Shown here: positions 43,346 to 55,065 of the stretch, piece after piece
Layout: the number at the start of each line of letters is the position of its first letter
How positions within the stretch are numbered: the first letter of the stretch is position 1
Assembly: GCA_964036315.1 (NCBI GenBank)
Contig: OZ038508.1
Span: 47,131,196-47,195,195, forward strand
Origin: Acanthosepion esculentum
Lineage: Eukaryota > Mollusca > Cephalopoda > Sepiida > Sepiidae
Direction: 5' to 3'
Length of the DNA: 64,000 bases
The notes under the pieces: generated by a model
Told to the model about the DNA's origin: nothing
Seen by the model: only the letters and a program-made list of their open reading frames with translations
Database searches by the model: none
Position numbers and translations under genes: made by a program

Positions 43346-43825
43346 ATACATTTCTAGTTTATGGAAATAATTTTTCCGTATATACTGACCAATGAGAGAC
43401 GTTGTCTCAAGCCCTAATAAGAAAGCGAACGGGGGCCACGTGAGCCTATTTTACGGAATAAATTGAGTTCAGGCGTGTAGATGAAGGAGAATACATTTTG
43501 ACAGCAAGTGAACATGGCAAATTAACATCACAGGAACAAAAGGCATTTGGCATAAAGAAGAGAACACCAAGAAGGTGCCAGTTAAATGCAAGCTGCAAAG
43601 AGACTAAAGTATTATGAAGTGCAAGTGAAAAAAAATTTGCGGTTGGATAACGAAAATCTAAAGGATTCGATGAAATCTTCCCAAGCACGAATTGTGAATT
43701 TAAAAAGTAACTCTATATCCCAGAGGCGTTCGTGGGGTAAGTCAATGTTGTCCTTTTTCGTTTTTTGCTGAAAAGTGGTTACAACTTTGTTTTTCCGAAT
43801 TTTCTTGTAATGTTTTCTCTTTTTG

Positions 43826-44190
43826 TGTTAAGGGGTCTCCCCTTTTTACACAAATGGACTCACCCAGTGTATACATATACTACTGCCAGTGAATACCCGA
43901 GGAGTCGAGACGGAACGACAGAAGAGTAGTAGAATTCAGTAGTAGTAGAGTAAGTCACACACAGAGACGGCGGCAAGCGTCACAGTTAGCGAGCACGTAC
44001 TCTCAGTAAGGAGTCATACCGCGATACTTCAATACCAAGACTGTATATATATTAGTACTACTAACCCGGATTCCTGGATCTACTAACCCGTATTACCAGT
44101 TTGTATTATTACGTTAATACATTTATTTTCCTTATCCATTCCTGGCGTTTGTTATTCACTGATATCGGATTCATCCCGGAATCCACAACA
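43826..44190 (+). mobile_element. Solo LTR, 365 bp
   Basis: Begins TGTTAAGGGGTCTCCCCTTT, ends CCGGAATCCACAACA; 5-bp duplications TTTTG at 43821-43825 and 44191-44195. Contains a TATATATATTAG promoter-like stretch and a duplicated CTACTAACCCG motif. Related copy at 12961-13347. No coding, so a solo LTR, probably Gypsy-type. Confidence 0.87.
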
Positions 44191-44627
44191 TTTTGTCATA
44201 GAATCTTTGTCTTTTTCTAAACTAAAATCATATTTCTTACATTTTCCAATGTTAATCCTTCTTATCAGAAATTGGTATCATGCCTTAATAGACACAAAAG
44301 GAAATCTTTGTGCAACGTTGCATTTGTAACTTTTTCTTATTTGAGTAATAAATGTTTTTCCTTCATAATTTTACCCAGTGCTTGAGCCTTATTTTCTTAT
44401 TTTGCGCCTTTTATGACTTCCTATTCTTACTACGTTTTTATGTTTGAAACAAGAATTTAGATTTTGTAGGGAACAAAATTTATATAATACCGAACATGAA
44501 AGCAGGCATTGTGCAATGTCTTCATGAAAATAACATTTGGACTTTTTTTTATCATTTCAAACCAAATAAGGGAATAATTCCACTAAGACGCAATGCGGTA
44601 CTGGGAGTCAAAGAAAAAAAGAATATT

Positions 44628-45110
44628 TTATTGAGAAGGAAGGATAATAAAAGAACAGTTTTCAAGAACACAGAAGATAACGCTGGACATTGTATATATA
44701 TATTTTTTCAAGATTGTAGGTGTCAGGGAAGCAAGAAATCGGAAAGAGTTCAACAAGTGAGAAGTGGGAGATAAGAAAATATTACGACATAAATTACGGT
44801 TACATCGAGCTACTTCAGTAGTAAAAAGATGACAGCACAGAGCCACTGTAGTAGTACGCTTAAAATCATGCGTTCCAGGTGCCAAGGAGAAGAGATTATT
44901 AGTACAATTAACATGAAAATATTTATAGAACAGACAGAGGAAAGACACGTTAAGGCGATGGGAAAATGACTGCTGTCTTGATGGTAGGTCAGGACCGATA
45001 ACATTAAAGGTACTTCTTATGACTTTATCGAGAATATCGGGATACACAGCGTTAGCATCACACCAGATATAGCATCAATAATCAATGTACAGACGAATGG
45101 TGGATTTTTA
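44628..45110 (-). pseudogene. CR1-like LINE C-terminal remnant
   Basis: The minus-strand open frame reads YPDILDKVIRSTFNVIGPDL, PSRQQSFSHRLNVSFLCLFY, KYFHVNCTNNLFSLAPGTHD and FKRTTTVALCCHLFTTEVAR, CNRNLCRNIFLSPTSHLLNS. It matches LDKIQRRICNIIGPDLSSRL, HRRDVASLxLFYKYFHGNCS, PHEFKR and YSNSFFPRTSRLWNSLP. Just upstream IDYWCYIWCDANAVYPDI fits EYCxHIWxGAPAVYL. The frame is open for 139 codons but WNSLP is lost. Confidence 0.83.
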
Positions 45111-45364
45111 AATGTTCAAGATGGATACTGAAAAGTTGTCTGGCTCGGCACAATGAACTAAATGTCTGGGACGACACAGTAGACCAATCTTTATACCGTC
45201 CTGGGTATGACGATACATCCGACATCAAGCCATTGATCAGGAGGTTTTGAGTAGCGCGGAATCACCACTTAATTGCTGAAGTTCCCAGGTTACCCTGACC
45301 CGGTCTGGTAGCACATGTTAGGGTCCCAGCTATGTGCAAATATTTAACCCCCCAAAGGGTGTCA

Positions 45365-45985
45365 AAATATTACGAAAGTATAAAGATAGGTTTTAATACC
45401 AGCAATTCTTTTTTGTAAAAATTATTACCAGCAATACATTTTTGAAAAAGAAAAATATTACTCGCAATAAATTTTTTGATAAAATATTACCAGTAACACA
45501 TTTTTGGAAAAAATATTACCAGAAACTCATTTAAAAAAAAAAATATTACCAGCAAGACATTTTTTGAAAAAACATTAAAAGCAAAATGTTTGGTGAAAAA
45601 TATTATCAGCAGTATATTTTTTGAAAAAAAGTAATATTACCAGCAATACATTTTTTGGGAAAATATTACCAGAAATTCATTTTTTGAAAAAAAAAAATAT
45701 TACCAGCAATACAAATATTACCAACAAAAAATTTTGGGAAAGAAATATTACCAGCAATACATTTTTGAAAAAGAACAATATTACCAGCAATACATTTTTT
45801 GATACAATATTACCAGCAATACATTTTCTGATATTACTAATATTACTAGCAATATGTTTGTAGAAAAAATATTGCCAGGAAAATATTCTGGAAAAAATAT
45901 TACCAGCAATACAATTTTTCGAACAAAAAATATTGCCAGCAATACATTTTTGGAAAAAAAAACTTTACCAACAATAAAATCTTGT
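45365..45985. repeat. About 30-bp minisatellite, ~20 copies
   Basis: Unit AATATTACCAGCAATACATT followed by TTTTGAAAAA, with copies diverging in A/T-run length. The AT-rich unit gives an artefactual NITSNTFF open frame. Confidence 0.93.
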
Positions 45986-46635
45986 CGGCATTAAATAACC
46001 CATTGAGGTTGATATAAGTAAAAGAAAATAAACCAAACCATACCAAGCTTCACAGCAGCAAACCTAGCAATTGATTCAATGTAACTGCTCCAATCCATGT
46101 CGGTAGAAAAAAAAGAGAACAAGAATGAATGTTTGTCTGAAGATTAGAATCTTCCAAGTTGATGGTGGGCGAAGATGCTTCTCTCTAATGATTAGAGGAT
46201 AGCATTAAAATTGTCAAGCCTTTTTCTGCCACAGTTAGCAACAAATAACTCTTGATCATAGCCTAGACATAGTGATATTATTACCATATTATCTTAATCT
46301 TTGTTATTTTTAATTGTGCTTTCCTAGTAAGATATTCTTTGATGCGCTGTATCAATGTTAACGCTATTGGTAATAAGGAATCATTGCAGATACACGCTAG
46401 AAGGTTTTTTTTAAAAAATGTGGCTATGTCTAATGCACTATAAACATAATAACTGATTGTTTGATATTTGTTTTATAACTTATAAATACCGAGTAGGTTA
46501 TTTAAAGCCTAAGTATATTTTGGTTTATTGGAGATTGTTTACAGCACGAGGTATTTCCAAACGATAAACAATCTAAGTAGTGACTGCTTAACTTCAGAAA
46601 TAACTTTATAATTTAGAATTTTAATCTTCTCACGC
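45986..46635. other. No recognised element
   Basis: AT-rich sequence, no domain or repeat seen. Confidence 0.45.
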
Positions 46636-46639
46636 TGGC

Positions 46640-46820
46640 TGCCAAGCCTAGAGGGTCCTGTCTATACTTTTATTTAACCCATAAGCGACACGGGAAATGT
46701 TCATGCCTTTCTTAATTATGTGAAAGTGAATATAACAGATTAGGCTGGGATTTGAACTCGGCTTGATCATTTCATCTCGATTGCTTTACTCGCAACACCC
46801 GCTCCTTATAAAAACTGATA
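46640..46820 (-). mobile_element. Possible tRNA-derived SINE (unplaced family)
   Basis: On the minus strand GGAGCGGGTGTTGCGAGTAA is followed by GCCGAGTTCAAATCCCAGCC, a good box B. No second copy found; the 3' boundary is unclear. Confidence 0.45.
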
Positions 46821-47235
46821 GACGTTACACTAAATATGCATCGGTCACTGGATTGATGCTTAGAAGAGTTTTAAGCATTTTTTGTCCACGCAGCTATGCA
46901 TGAATAACATAAATAGTTGTCAGCTTCTTGTACTGTATTGTAGTACGGCTTACAGGATTGGCGAGTACCTCCACTAAAATTCCAAATTTGTGACAGACAA
47001 ATGTAGAATCTCCATGAATCTTTCGAGAAATGGAGACAAAAAAATCAATTGTCACATGCATCACGAGACACTAGAAGCGATATATGCTTTGCATAAAAGT
47101 GGGACTTGACAGTGATGGTGTAATTCGCAAGCAACAGGCTGGGAAAAAAGTTGTGTCACATTTAAATTATAGTATGCGACCAGTGTAGAAGAAATATGAA
47201 AACAGAAATTTGAAAAGAAGACTATAAAATGCGAG

Positions 47236-47239
<4 letters not shown>

Positions 47240-47325
<86 letters not shown>
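47240..47325. repeat. (AT)n microsatellite
   Basis: Pure AT array of about 85 bases. Confidence 0.97.
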
Positions 47326-47329
<4 letters not shown>

Positions 47330-47429
47330 GATATAGGTAGGGAAGAGAAATAGAAAAAGCCTTGTTAGAAAAAGTTGTTAAACGAATAAAGAATCTCGGA
47401 AGAAAGGGTTCAAAAGTAAGAAGTACAAG

Positions 47430-49440
47430 CATGTAAAATGAAAAAAAAAACGATAAAACAAATAAAGAAGGCAGATAGAAAGGAAGAAAAAAAAAGGAAA
47501 AATGAATAAAAAGGAGAGAAAGGATAAAAGAAGGAAAAATGAATAAAAAAGGAGAGAAAGGATAAAAGAAAAATGATGTATAAAAAGGAGAGAAAGGATA
47601 AAAGAAAGAAAAAGAAAAAGGAGAGAATGGATAAAAGAAGGAAAAAATGAATAAAATGGAGAGAAAGGTTAAAAGAAAAATGATGTATAAAAAGGAGAGA
47701 AAGAATAAAAGAAGGAAAATGAATAAAAAAAGGGAGAGATTGATAAAAGAATAAAAAATCAAAAAGGAGAGAACTAATAAAATATGGAAAAATGAATAAA
47801 ATGGAGTGAAAGGATAAAAGAAGCGAAAATAAATAAAAAGGAGAGAAAGTATAAAAGAATGAAAATGAATAAAAAGGGGAGAGATTGATAAAAGAATGAA
47901 AATCAAAAAGGAGAGAAAGAATAAAATAAGGAAAAATTAATCAAATGGAGAGAAAGGATAAAAGAAGAGAAAATAACTTAAAAGAAGAGAAAGGATAAAA
48001 GAAGGAAAATGAATAAAAATGAGAGAATGTGTAAAAGAAGATCGATAAAAGAATAAAATATGGACCAAGGATAGAAAAATGATGAGAGAGAAAAACAAAT
48101 GAAATGAAAGAAAGAAAACTCAGCAAAGAAATACGAAAGAAAACATAAGAGAAAGAGAGACAGAGAGAGAGACAGATACAATAATAAATAAAGAAAATCA
48201 AAAAGAAAAGAGGAAACAGAAAAATAGAAAGTATAGATACGGAAGAAGAAATAATGAACAACGAAATAGAACGAGTGAAAGGAAATAAAATATAAAGAAG
48301 AAACGTATAAAGTACGGATGGATAAAAAAAAAGCGGAAATGAACGAGGAAAGATATATACAAGGAAAAATAAAGATGCTACCTGAAAGAAAGAAAGAAAG
48401 AATAAACAAAGAAAAGGAAATTGGGAAACAAATAATAAAAATAGAAAGGAAAAATGAAACCAGAGAGAGAGGGAGAGGGAGAAAAAGAAAGAAACGCTCA
48501 GATAAAAAGACGTAATAAAGAACAAACAACGAAAGAAAATAATGTACAGAAGAAAAACTGAAAGAAAAAAAAGGAAAATTCAAAGATCCAATCGATAGAG
48601 AAAACAAAAAAAAAAGGTAAAAATCTCTCCAACTAGAGAAAATAAGAGAAAATGAAAGATGAAATGTTCTGATTTGAGATAGCAAGAAATGCAACAGAAG
48701 AAGAAATAAAAAGAAGGAAATACATGTAATGACAAAAGGACGCAGATGTAGGCTTTAAGAAATCTTTATTCAATTGAGAATACAAGGTTCGCGTATAGTG
48801 TCCTTTTATAGTCCCAGGAAACAGAAATAGCTCTCTCAAAGAGGAGAGTAAGAAAACAAGGGTAGACCACTCTTGATTATTCATAACAATACATCTAAAA
48901 GTAGATGAAAGAAAACAGAAATCTATAATTTTAAACAAATGCAGCATCAGCTAAAATAACTGCATAACAAAATCAGAAAATAAATAAAAAACAATAAAGA
49001 CAAGAAGAATAAAATAAACAAGAAACAGACTAGAAGCAGCGAACAGACAGAACAGAAAGAAAAATACTGTAAACTAAAAAACGAAATCATCAGAGAAAAA
49101 TAAAGGAGAGAAAGAAATTTTTAAAAAATTATGAAAAGAAAGAAAAGCCGAGAGAAAGAAAAGCCGAGAGAAAGAAAACGAACAAAAGTAAACAAAAGAA
49201 GGAAGAGACAAAAGAAAGAAAGAAGAAAAATACCAAAGAACAAAAACAAAAAAATAAATATAAGCAACGCGTAGTTAAGAAAAGTAAAAAAAGAAAGTGA
49301 AATAAAACAGGGAAAGGCGAAAGAAAAACAGTGAAAATATACATATATGTATGCATAATTGTGAAGGGTATAGTAAACAATGAAAACAATAATATTTAAC
49401 AGGAAGTAATGGGACAAAGAAAGAAAACAGTGTCTTCGAA
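47430..49440. repeat. Purine-rich tract with ~38-bp degenerate units
   Basis: The plus strand is overwhelmingly A/G. From 47510 to 48050 units of the form AAAAGGAGAGAAAGGATAAA then AGAAGGAAAAATGAAT repeat imperfectly. The complementary strand gives artefactual F/S/L-rich frames up to 281 codons. Confidence 0.9.
48725..48888 (-). mobile_element. Solo LTR, 164 bp, with TATA and poly(A) signals
   Basis: On the minus strand it starts TGTTATGAATAATCAAGAGT and ends TTTTGTCATTACA. 5-bp duplications ATACA lie at 48720-48724 and 48889-48893. Inside are CTATAAAAGGACAC (TATA box) and, 35 bases on, TTGAATAAAGATTTC (poly(A) signal), a compact U3-R-U5 layout. It interrupts the purine-rich tract. Confidence 0.83.
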
Positions 49441-49444
49441 AAGG

Positions 49445-49740
49445 GAAAAGGAAAGTTCTATTTCTTTGCGGAAGATTCTTTCCTTGATGACGTTTCACTC
49501 TCGCAATTAAAGCAAATCTCGCGGGAAACTCGTGAGACAGCAAATCGATATTGTTATTCGATGAGTCCGGCGAACCGCTGACAATTGAGGAGCGACAGGG
49601 AGAGAGATGCGCCTTTGTCAGAAGGGGCGATGCTAGCCTGCGCCAGCTTTTCACAGTCATAGCGTCCAATGAACTCGTTTGCCACTACAACATAGAATGG
49701 GAAAGAGACGGGGGTGGGGGGGGAGGAAGACATAAAAAAG
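49445..49740. promoter_or_regulatory. CpG-containing island between purine and pyrimidine blocks (candidate)
   Basis: About 300 bases of balanced composition with many CpGs. It contains GATGACGTTTCA (CRE-like), CTCGCGGGAAACTCG (E2F-like GCGGGAAA) and GTCCAATGAAC (CCAAT). No start exon or domain was recognised. Regulatory role is a guess from motifs and composition. Confidence 0.25.
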
Positions 49741-49979
49741 ACGCAGGCTTTCTCTCCCGCCAATTCTCTTTCTTTTATTCCGTTCGGGAATCTTCGCGTC
49801 CAGTCTCGTCTTTTATTATTTTCTTCTTTGATTCTTTCTTTCCCAGTGTTCCTTAATCTCTTCTTCTCTTTTCCTCATGCATTTTTTCTTCATATTATCT
49901 TTCGTTTTCTTTTCTAATCTTTCTCTTTTCTTCATTTTTTTTTTCATAATTCTTCCTCTTTACATTTCTTCGTCTCCTT

Positions 49980-49980
49980 T

Positions 49981-50011
<31 letters not shown>

Positions 50012-50077
50012 GATCATCATCATCATCATCATCATGTTCTTCTTCTTCTTCTTCTTCTTCTTCTTCTTCTTCTTCTT
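49980..50077. repeat. (CAT)n then (CTT)n microsatellite
   Basis: CAT units to 50034 with one CCTGAT interruption, then CTT units. Confidence 0.96.
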
Positions 50078-50116
50078 TCATGAAGAATCTTTTTCGATAT
50101 GTTTTTTTGTTCTTTC

Positions 50117-50430
50117 AGGCACGGTGGATTAATGGATAGCGGCTCGGATTGAGGTATCGGAAAGCCGAGTTCGAATTCCTGTCAAGTCCGTTATATTCAC
50201 TTACGTGCTAATACCCTTGGGAAATGCATTAATCCCCCCCCCCATTCTCCCCCAGCTATGGGTAAAATAGCAAGACAGACCGGGTTCTATAGCCTCGGAT
50301 AGCAACTGGTCTACCGCGGAAAGAAATGTTATCCTGCTGCGGTAAAAATTCTGCCTCGTCAGTCATGTATCGAAAGATACATGATCGCCTAAGCGTATAT
50401 CATGCATGGCACATATCTGACTGACTGAAT
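50117..50430 (+). mobile_element. tRNA-derived SINE, family S2
   Basis: Head CAGGCACGGTGGATTAATGG (box A-like), GCCGAGTTCGAATTCCTGTC (box B), TTACGTGCTAATACCCTTGG and GGGTTCTATAGCCTCGGATA. The 3' part contains the inverted repeat TGTATCGAAAGATACA. Best S2 copy. Confidence 0.82.
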
Positions 50431-50587
50431 TTCTTTCAATTTCATATCTTTCCTTTTACATATTGTTGTGTCGTGGCACAATAGTAAAAAGAAGAAAATC
50501 AAGTCGAGGTTGGTTTAAGGAACAAGTGTATTTAACATCACAGATACAAAGGTAGGAAACGGATACTACTCAGCTAGGCAGTTGTTC

Positions 50588-50795
50588 TTATTCTTTGTCA
50601 TTCCCTTATTCTTAGTCTTTGTCATTCCCTTATTCTTATTCTTTGTCTTCCCTTATTCTTATTCTTTGTCATTCCCTTATTCTTAGTCTTTGTCATTCCC
50701 TTATTCTTATTCTTTGTCTTCCCTTATTCTTATTCTTTGTCATTCCCTTATTCTTATTCTTTGTCATTCCCTTATTCTTCCTCTTTGTCATTAGC
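50588..50795. repeat. ~21-24-bp pyrimidine minisatellite
   Basis: TTATTCTTATTCTTTGTCAT followed by TCCC, about nine copies with variants. Confidence 0.92.
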
Positions 50796-50897
50796 TGCTT
50801 CTTCTTCATTGTCATTTTTTCTTCTTCTACGACCTTTTCTTTTTCTTCTTTTACTCATCCTCTTCTTCAGCCCCTCTTCCTTGTCTTATTTTTTCCT

Positions 50898-51003
50898 TTT
50901 CTTCTTCTTCTTCTTCTTCTTCTTCTTCTTCTTCTTCTTCTTCTTCTTCTTCTTCTTCTTCTTCTGCTGCTGCTGCTGCTGCCGCTGCTGCTACTGCTGC
51001 TGA
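50898..51003. repeat. (CTT)n then (CTG)n microsatellite
   Basis: CTT to about 50964, then CTG/CCG/CTA units. Confidence 0.96.
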
Positions 51004-51439
51004 TCCTCTTCTTATTCCTCTTATTCTTCTTTTTAATCTATTCCTCCTTCTTCTTCTTTTTCATCTTTTTATTCGTGATTCCGTACCGTTGTCTTCTTCA
51101 ACTGACTTTTATCGTATTCCACTTTTGTCTCTTCTCAGATTCGACATATTTTACCCTCTTTCTTTCCTAACTTTTCATAAGTAATTTCTCCCAGTTTAAG
51201 TTCAGCCCTTTTCCATATACTTATTTATACTTCCTTTTCCTTTCATGTCCAATTTTCACCTATAATTATTCCTTCACTTTTACCTTTACCCATTTAGTTT
51301 GACTGTATTGTCATACATTTGGTTAATTTTTGTTATTCACTTTTTATTTTCCTTCACTTTTTATTCTATGGCTTTCTTCGGCTCCTTTTCCTTTGACTCC
51401 TGTCTTAGTCTCTTTATTCTTCTAAATATTTCTTCTTGC

Positions 51440-51479
<40 letters not shown>

Positions 51480-51639
51480 TCCTTTGATTTCTGGTGTGTA
51501 CACATTTCTTTCCGGGTCCCGCCCAGAGACCTAAGGTTAGAAATGACATCATGATATTTTCCACTGACCAAATAATAAAATAACAAGAACTGCAAGATAT
51601 TTTACATAGATTCGTAAAGTGTGGTCTGTACTCTTGATA

Positions 51640-51699
<60 letters not shown>

Positions 51700-51825
51700 A
51701 CCATTATTATTATTATTATTATAACCATTATTATTATTATAATTATTATCTTTGTTATTATTATTATTTTTATTATAGTTATTATGACCATTGTTATTAT
51801 AATTATTATTATCATTTTATTATTA

Positions 51826-51876
<51 letters not shown>

Positions 51877-52147
51877 TTCTTAACATCTTCACGCTTCGTT
51901 TATCTTTTTTCTTTACTCTCCGCCACCTTTTCTTCTTCTGCTTCTTCTTCACATTATTATTACTATTATCTTTCCTGCATTTGCTCATGCTATTGTTGTC
52001 ATTTTGTCGTGTATATCTTATTCTTGTTTATATGACTCTTCCTTCATCTCATTATCGATGAAGAAATTTTATTATTTCTGTTTGATTTTGGCCTTTACTT
52101 ACTTTTCGCCAAATTGCATTATTATTATTATTGTAGTATTAGTAATA

Positions 52148-52199
<52 letters not shown>
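51440..52199. repeat. (ATT)n arrays, four blocks
   Basis: ATT runs at 51440-51480, 51639-51770, 51825-51885 and 52145-52199, with AACC and GACC interruptions in the second. Confidence 0.95.
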
Positions 52200-52865
52200 C
52201 CTTTCCGTATGTCATACCTTTTCTTCTTTTTTTCCGCTTATTCGCTTACGAGTATATCATCTGTCCGGTACCTCCATTTTTCTTTTCTTATATACTAACT
52301 TTTGATTTTTTTTTTTTTTTTGCTTCACCTTTTCCTAATTTTTTCTTTTATCTAATTTCCCCTTGACTTGCTAATCTGCAGTCCTTTTCTTCCGCCTTGT
52401 CAGTCCCAGCATAAAAGATGCTTCCATTTTTCTATACGTCATGTCCTTTCTTCACTGGATCACCAACCGCTTTGACTGTCCCTTAATAGAGCCACCTTCT
52501 ATTTCTCTCGGACACAACGCCAAAGATTCTACACATTTATAATGCAATCCTACTGACTTTTCCCACCTTTATCTGTTCTTTTCTTTTTTTTTGCCTTTCA
52601 GTGCAAATATTAAAGGCACATAACGCTTTCTCATTAGCATATGCATGCATTAGCAAGCTGTCAGTGCGAAAGAAAAGACGAAGACTAAGTCAATAAAATG
52701 ATGTTGCGCATCAGCTTATATATTTAACATAATAGAGAAAAAAATGATGGACTTGAATAGTAAGTAACTGCAGTAAATTAGCTGTGAAATAATTGGTAGC
52801 TGGGTAAGAAAGGGATCCATTTGGGGATTGTGCAAATTATTTCGATGTGCTTATACCCATCAAAA

Positions 52866-52867
<2 letters not shown>

Positions 52868-52936
<69 letters not shown>
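52868..52936. repeat. (AT)n microsatellite
   Basis: Pure AT array followed by a short GT run. Confidence 0.97.
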
Positions 52937-52937
<1 letters not shown>

Positions 52938-53268
52938 GTGTGTGTGCCTGTGTAAAGAAAGAACAGCCAGATTCATAATCCACAGTTCTTTAGCGTTTAA
53001 TTTTTAAAACAAGTGCTCGATACAGAGCAGAGCATAATATTATAATATTATTATTTAAAAATATGTACTCATCGCAACGCAGAAATGTCCATGTTTCGGA
53101 ACTAAAAACTAAAGTTTAAATTGAACTTAAAATTAAAGTTTTTTTTTCCGTTCACAATCGATCTTGATAACTTTCGAAAAAAAAATGTTCAATTTAATGT
53201 TTAGTTTTTAGTTCCGAAACATGGTAATTTATGTGTCACGATGAATACATATTTTTAAATAATAATAA

Positions 53269-53431
<163 letters not shown>

Positions 53432-53499
53432 CCATCTTGACACCATTTATCGTAAGAATCACTGAAAAACCCTCTGAGATATTAAGCTAGAAAGAGAAC

Positions 53500-53923
53500 A
53501 GTCAGCCCACCCTCTCCTAAATGGTGAAAAGAAAAGGATCATTCAAGCATTCAGTAATGGTACCAACACACATAATCTGGCTTTCCTCTTGAAAGTTAAC
53601 TCAAGAACGATCAAGAGAACGGTGAATAAGCTTTAAAAAGAGGGAACAGTAGTGAGTAAAATGGATCAGGAATTCACAACAGGAAGAAGGATCACCATTT
53701 CAACTTAGATCTAAAGATCTAATTAGAAAATATCCAACTCAATTTATAAGATGTTTGAACGGGAGAGAGAAGTTTCAACTATGACAGTCCAAAGAGCAGT
53801 GAAGGTAGACTTGAAAATGAAATCGTCCTTGAAACATATGATGCAACTTGGTATTCCAGGATAGAAAGTTAGAAGCTTAGCGAGGGTGGAGATCATTTTA
53901 AATAAGTTGGAAAATGATCTTAG

Positions 53924-53927
<4 letters not shown>
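53500..53927 (+). pseudogene. Mariner-like transposase N-terminal remnant
   Basis: Reads KRIIQAFSNGTNTHNLAFLL, KVNSRTIKRTVNKL, a stop, KEGTVVSKMD, and later RKYPTQFIRC. Another frame gives EREVSTMTVQRAVKVDLKMK, then ILNKLENDL. This is the paired helix-turn-helix DNA-binding half of a mariner-type transposase: helix-turn-helix with SRTIxR, the KxGTVVSK linker, RKxPTQSIRxMARE and STMTVQRAVKxDL. The catalytic half is missing because the sequence is cut at (AT)n at 53928. Several frameshifts. Confidence 0.75.

Positions 53928-53986
<59 letters not shown>
53928..53986. repeat. (AT)n microsatellite
   Basis: AT array exactly joining the transposase relic to a fold-back element. Confidence 0.97.
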
Positions 53987-53989
<3 letters not shown>

Positions 53990-54220
53990 GAAATATAGTC
54001 TTAAAATGTGCTGTATTTATGGGATAAAGTGTTCAATATCAGAGATAGAGCGTGTGTAAATGTAAAAGTGAAAATAGAAGTCAACACTTAGAGGCGACAG
54101 TCTGTTTCATACTAGATGCAATCGTCAGGCACCTCTTTCTTGCCTGACGATTGCATCTAGCATGAAACAGACTGTCGCCTCTAAGTGTTGACTTCTATGT
54201 TCAGTTTTATATTTATATAT
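53987..54220. mobile_element. Fold-back element, complete copy
   Basis: The same leader as 25727 (GAAGAAATATAGTCTTAAAA, CTCAATATC-like block, GAGATAGAGCGTGTGTAAAT), then a palindrome with arms 54068-54130 and 54142-54205 and loop CACCTCTTTCTT. The arms carry GAGGCGACAGTCTGTTTCAT and GATGCAATCGTCAGG. Confidence 0.88.
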
Positions 54221-54319
54221 ATATTGCATTCCACATCACGTGACGTCCGCGTCTAACGACGAACGCTGTAAAGTGTAAACAAACTGCCAAGTACAGTAAT
54301 ACAGTAATTCAATTAATTT

Positions 54320-54350
54320 CTGAGGAAGGACCGAGGAGGTCTGAAATAGT
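54320..54350 (+). other. CUGARGA-hairpin-GAAA motif, copy 7
   Basis: CTGAGGA, stem AGGACC...GGTCT (bulged), then GAAATAGTAAA, in an AT-rich stretch just past the fold-back element. Confidence 0.45.
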
Positions 54351-54599
54351 AAATATATATAAAAACACCCAATTTTTTTTCAGTTATCTTATCCATATGT
54401 TATATATGTATTTATATATATATATGTATGTATGTATGTATTTGAATATATTTCAATTTACTGATGCTTAGCTATGATCAATTAATTATGAACATGTCAT
54501 TTTCGTTTATGATTGATTTCATCAGGAAATACTTATACATTCTTATTGCTCAAAGCAGATTTCAATAGGGCTTGAAAAATTTGATACCCGCAGGGCTGG

Positions 54600-54760
54600 T
54601 TGAAGGTAATATGGATAGAGGCAACACTGCATAACCTACCTAGTGAGCTTGTGTAATCTGATGGAGACAACAAAAAGACTAAATTATAAAGAGCTACAAA
54701 GAGAGGAAATTGGGAGAGTCATGATCGTCAACCTTCTGAATAGACATGGAGAGAAAAGGA
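54600..54760 (+). pseudogene. RTE-like LINE extreme C-terminus
   Basis: GAGCTACAAAGAGAGGAAAT gives RATKRGNW; a shifted frame gives RVMIVNLLNRHG, matching RATKDRKLWRxMIAxVLKGHG. Upstream ITYLVSLCNLMETT-like codons are faint. Confidence 0.55.
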
Positions 54761-55065
54761 AGACAAATGTTTGGCCTTTCTGCGTTGGAGTTGCCTGATG
54801 GAGAATCTCACTTATTTTTCAGCTTCTTTGTAACGTGAATCTATAGAATTTCTCCGATTGACGGTAAAACATGTGTTTCTGCCTCTCAGCCTAGATTACA
54901 AAAGTCTTATCTGCCTGATTCCAGTTTCTTGAGCTAGTAACTGTAAAAATTACAGATTGAAAATCCTAAAAATTTACCGACTTGTTTCCAAATGCAAACA
55001 TTATGCTTTTGCTACCTACGATCAAAGTGTAGTATATGTTTATACCGTGATTACTGCGGCGGTTT

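Larger units (their letters stand above)
42280..43430 (+). repeat. Repeat R2, copy interrupted by a SINE
   Basis: Matches 39780-40160 in scattered blocks (AGCGATAGAATAGCGAGAGC at 42297; TTTAATCGTCTAG at 42880; CAGACGGTTTG at 42947; TACTGACCAATGAGAGAC at 43383). The SINE and hairpin at 43039-43345 sit between the last two. Confidence 0.55.
49741..52400. repeat. Pyrimidine-rich block with simple repeats
   Basis: The plus strand is strongly C/T until about 52.4 kb, with nested (CAT)n, (CTT)n, (CTG)n and (ATT)n arrays and one SINE. F/S/L-rich open frames here are compositional. Confidence 0.85.

Noticed and set aside
45365..45985. CRISPR-like array
   Set aside because: Units are contiguous and AT-rich with no spacers.
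47061..48694. Long minus-strand open frames (up to 281 codons) rich in F, S, L, I
   Set aside because: They are translations of a purine-rich repeat tract. There is no domain, the composition is extreme, and overlapping frames are equally open.
49121..49669. 182-codon minus-strand frame
   Set aside because: Mostly purine-tract translation; only the first 50 codons cross the mixed island and show no recognisable domain.
50464..50587. LTR starting TGTTGTGTCGTGGCAC
   Set aside because: Plausible LTR-like end, but no second terminus or target duplication could be found before the pyrimidine block.
50619..52366. Plus-strand frames of L, I, Y or F runs
   Set aside because: Direct translations of CTT, ATT and pyrimidine repeats.
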